Below, piece after piece: positions 5,121 through 6,133 of a stretch of DNA of 6,133 nt. The DNA is from Planctomycetaceae bacterium. Lineage in GTDB: Bacteria > Planctomycetota > Planctomycetia > Isosphaerales > Isosphaeraceae. Numbering within the stretch: the first letter of the stretch is position 1; each line of letters starts with the position of its first letter. The stretch is from assembly GCA_019232645.1 (NCBI GenBank), contig JAFANO010000740.1, forward strand, positions 1-6,133. Direction: 5' to 3'. The notes beneath the pieces are model-generated. The model ran no database searches, was not told where the DNA came from, and saw only the letters and a program-made list of their open reading frames with translations. Both the position numbers and the translations under genes were made by a program.

Positions 5121-6133
5121 GCACATCCCTCGAAGAACCCGCGGCATACATCCCGTCCCTCCCCGAATGTAACGCCCCGCCGTTCATCGATCCCCACGGC
5201 GAGGAGCCGATCCGGGCCGAGTTGTTCGGCCTGGATCACCTGGAGGCACACGCCCGGAAACTCGCCGCGGCTGCCGTGCTGACCCCGCGGTCCCGAGTGG
5301 TCACCCCCTTGCTCCGCCGCTTCGCGGAGAACGGGCGCGTCCTGATCAAGGCGCACCGTCGGATCGTCGAGGACCCCGCCCATACCCAGCCCCGGAGCCT
5401 CGAGGCCGAGTGGCTCACCGATAACTTCCACATCATCGAGGACACCCTCCGCGAGGTCGAGCACGACCTACCGGGCGGCTACTACTCGGAGCTGCCCAAG
5501 CTGGCCGACGGCCCGCTGGCCGGCTACCCGCGCGTCTTCGCTCTGGCCCTGGCGCTGGTGGCGCACTCCGACAGCGGCCTGGACGAGCCCCGGATCAGCC
5601 GGTACGTCGAGGCCTTCCAGTCGATCGCCCCGATGAACACCGGTGAGCTCTGGGCCGTGCCGACGATGCTCCGCCTGGCACTGGTCGAGAACCTCCGGCG
5701 GATCGCCGAGCAGGTCCTGCGGAGCTGGGCCGAGCAGTACCAAGCCGACGAATGGATGGCCCGGAAGCGACCCGCCGGCCGGGAGGATGCGGCTCATGTC
5801 GAGGTCGAGGGCGGGGGCGGGGCCGAGGAGGCCGAGAGCGAAGCCAAAACCCCGGCGGACCGATCGGCAACGCTCCCTCCCATGGCCGAGGCAGTCGCCG
5901 TACGGCTGCTTCAGGTCCTGCGCGACCAGAGGCCCCGGGCCGCCGCCGTCCTCGCGGAGGTGGAGGCGCAGCTCGCCGAGCGCGGCCTCGACGCCAACGA
6001 GGTGCTCCGGCGCGAGCACCGCCGCCAGGCAGCCAGCCAGGTCTCTCTGGGCAACTGCGTGACCAGCCTCCGACTGCTCTCGGCGCTCGACTGGAACGTC
6101 TTCTTCGAGCGGCACAGCAAGGTCGAGGCCGTC
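5117..6133 (+). CDS. Cyclic beta-1,2-glucan synthase-like protein, N-terminal part
   Basis: The frame runs from ATG 5117 to the window end without a stop (339 residues), so the 3' part is missing. It resembles the N-terminal region of cyclic beta-1,2-glucan synthases (NdvB/ChvB/Cgs). Seen here: LDHLEAHARKLAAA (39-52), PLLRRFAENGRVLIKAHRRI (64-83), EWLTDNFHIIEDTLREVEHD (98-117), LPGGYYSELPKLADGPLAGY (118-137), GELWAVPTMLRLALVENLRR (176-195) and LGNCVTSLRLLSALDW (311-326), ending in FFERHSKVEAV. A charged, Gly/Glu-rich insert at about 215-255 looks like a linker. Family knowledge: these very large inner-membrane enzymes use UDP-glucose, elongate, trim and cyclise the glucan, and release it to the periplasm. 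The glycosyltransferase and phosphorylase domains would lie beyond the window, so activity is inferred. ATG 5117 is the only candidate start: upstream the frame holds no ATG, GTG or TTG before a stop at 5048. The ribosome binding site is weak, and the start overlaps the stop of a small ORF. Confidence 0.88.
   Translation, partial: MSTSLEEPAAYIPSLPECNAPPFIDPHGEEPIRAELFGLDHLEAHARKLAAAAVLTPRSRVVTPLLRRFAENGRVLIKAHRRIVEDPAHTQPRSLEAEWLTDNFHIIEDTLREVEHDLPGGYYSELPKLADGPLAGYPRVFALALALVAHSDSGLDEPRISRYVEAFQSIAPMNTGELWAVPTMLRLALVENLRRIAEQVLRSWAEQYQADEWMARKRPAGREDAAHVEVEGGGGAEEAESEAKTPADRSATLPPMAEAVAVRLLQVLRDQRPRAAAVLAEVEAQLAERGLDANEVLRREHRRQAASQVSLGNCVTSLRLLSALDWNVFFERHSKVEAV

Noticed and set aside
5468..6115. 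215-codon minus-strand frame near the window end
   Set aside because: It is antisense to the glucan synthase-like frame, which carries conserved family motifs over the same bases.
1..6133. CRISPR arrays, rRNA, complete mobile elements, toxin-antitoxin pairs
   Set aside because: Both strands were searched by eye; no regularly spaced repeats, rRNA motifs, transposase or integrase genes were found.

Overview
The window is strongly GC-rich. Its gene content and protein style (a Gly/Pro-rich TPM-domain protein, a NusG paralog and a cyclic-glucan-synthase-type giant enzyme) suggest a Planctomycetota bacterium, probably of the Isosphaeraceae. This is inference from composition and family recognition only; there is no rRNA or other diagnostic marker here.

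Layout from left to right. (1) Positions 1-1083, + strand: the 3' part of a TPM-domain membrane protein, with a short domain remnant, a linker, one membrane helix, a Pro/Gly-rich stretch and an acidic tail with GDWG repeats. (2) 1084-1426: a convergent gene-poor gap with a possible terminator and a stretch resembling one end of an IS3-family element. (3) 1427-2779, - strand: HflX, a ribosome-splitting GTPase, starting at TTG and preceded by a plausible sigma-70 promoter. (4) 2970-3881, - strand: TruB, the tRNA pseudouridine-55 synthase. (5) 3882-4216: a divergent regulatory gap with candidate promoters for both sides, a perfect 7-bp inverted repeat and a perfect 7-bp hairpin. (6) 4217-4780, + strand: a NusG-family transcription factor paralog with NGN and KOW domains. 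(7) 4781-5116: a 336-base leader with a candidate extended -10 promoter, three hairpins and a 49-codon ORF whose stop overlaps the next start (ATGA). (8) 5117 to the window end, + strand: the N-terminal 339 residues of a cyclic beta-1,2-glucan synthase-like protein (NdvB/ChvB/Cgs family), open at the window edge.

hflX and truB form a translation-related pair on the minus strand. The most interesting part is the right half. A specialised NusG-like factor sits directly upstream of what should be a very long polysaccharide-synthesis gene, separated from it by a structured leader. RfaH, LoaP and UpxY are NusG paralogs that act as processive antiterminators of long polysaccharide or natural-product operons. 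A dedicated antiterminator for the glucan synthase is therefore a reasonable, untested hypothesis. The small overlapping ORF could couple translation into a giant gene that has no good Shine-Dalgarno sequence of its own.
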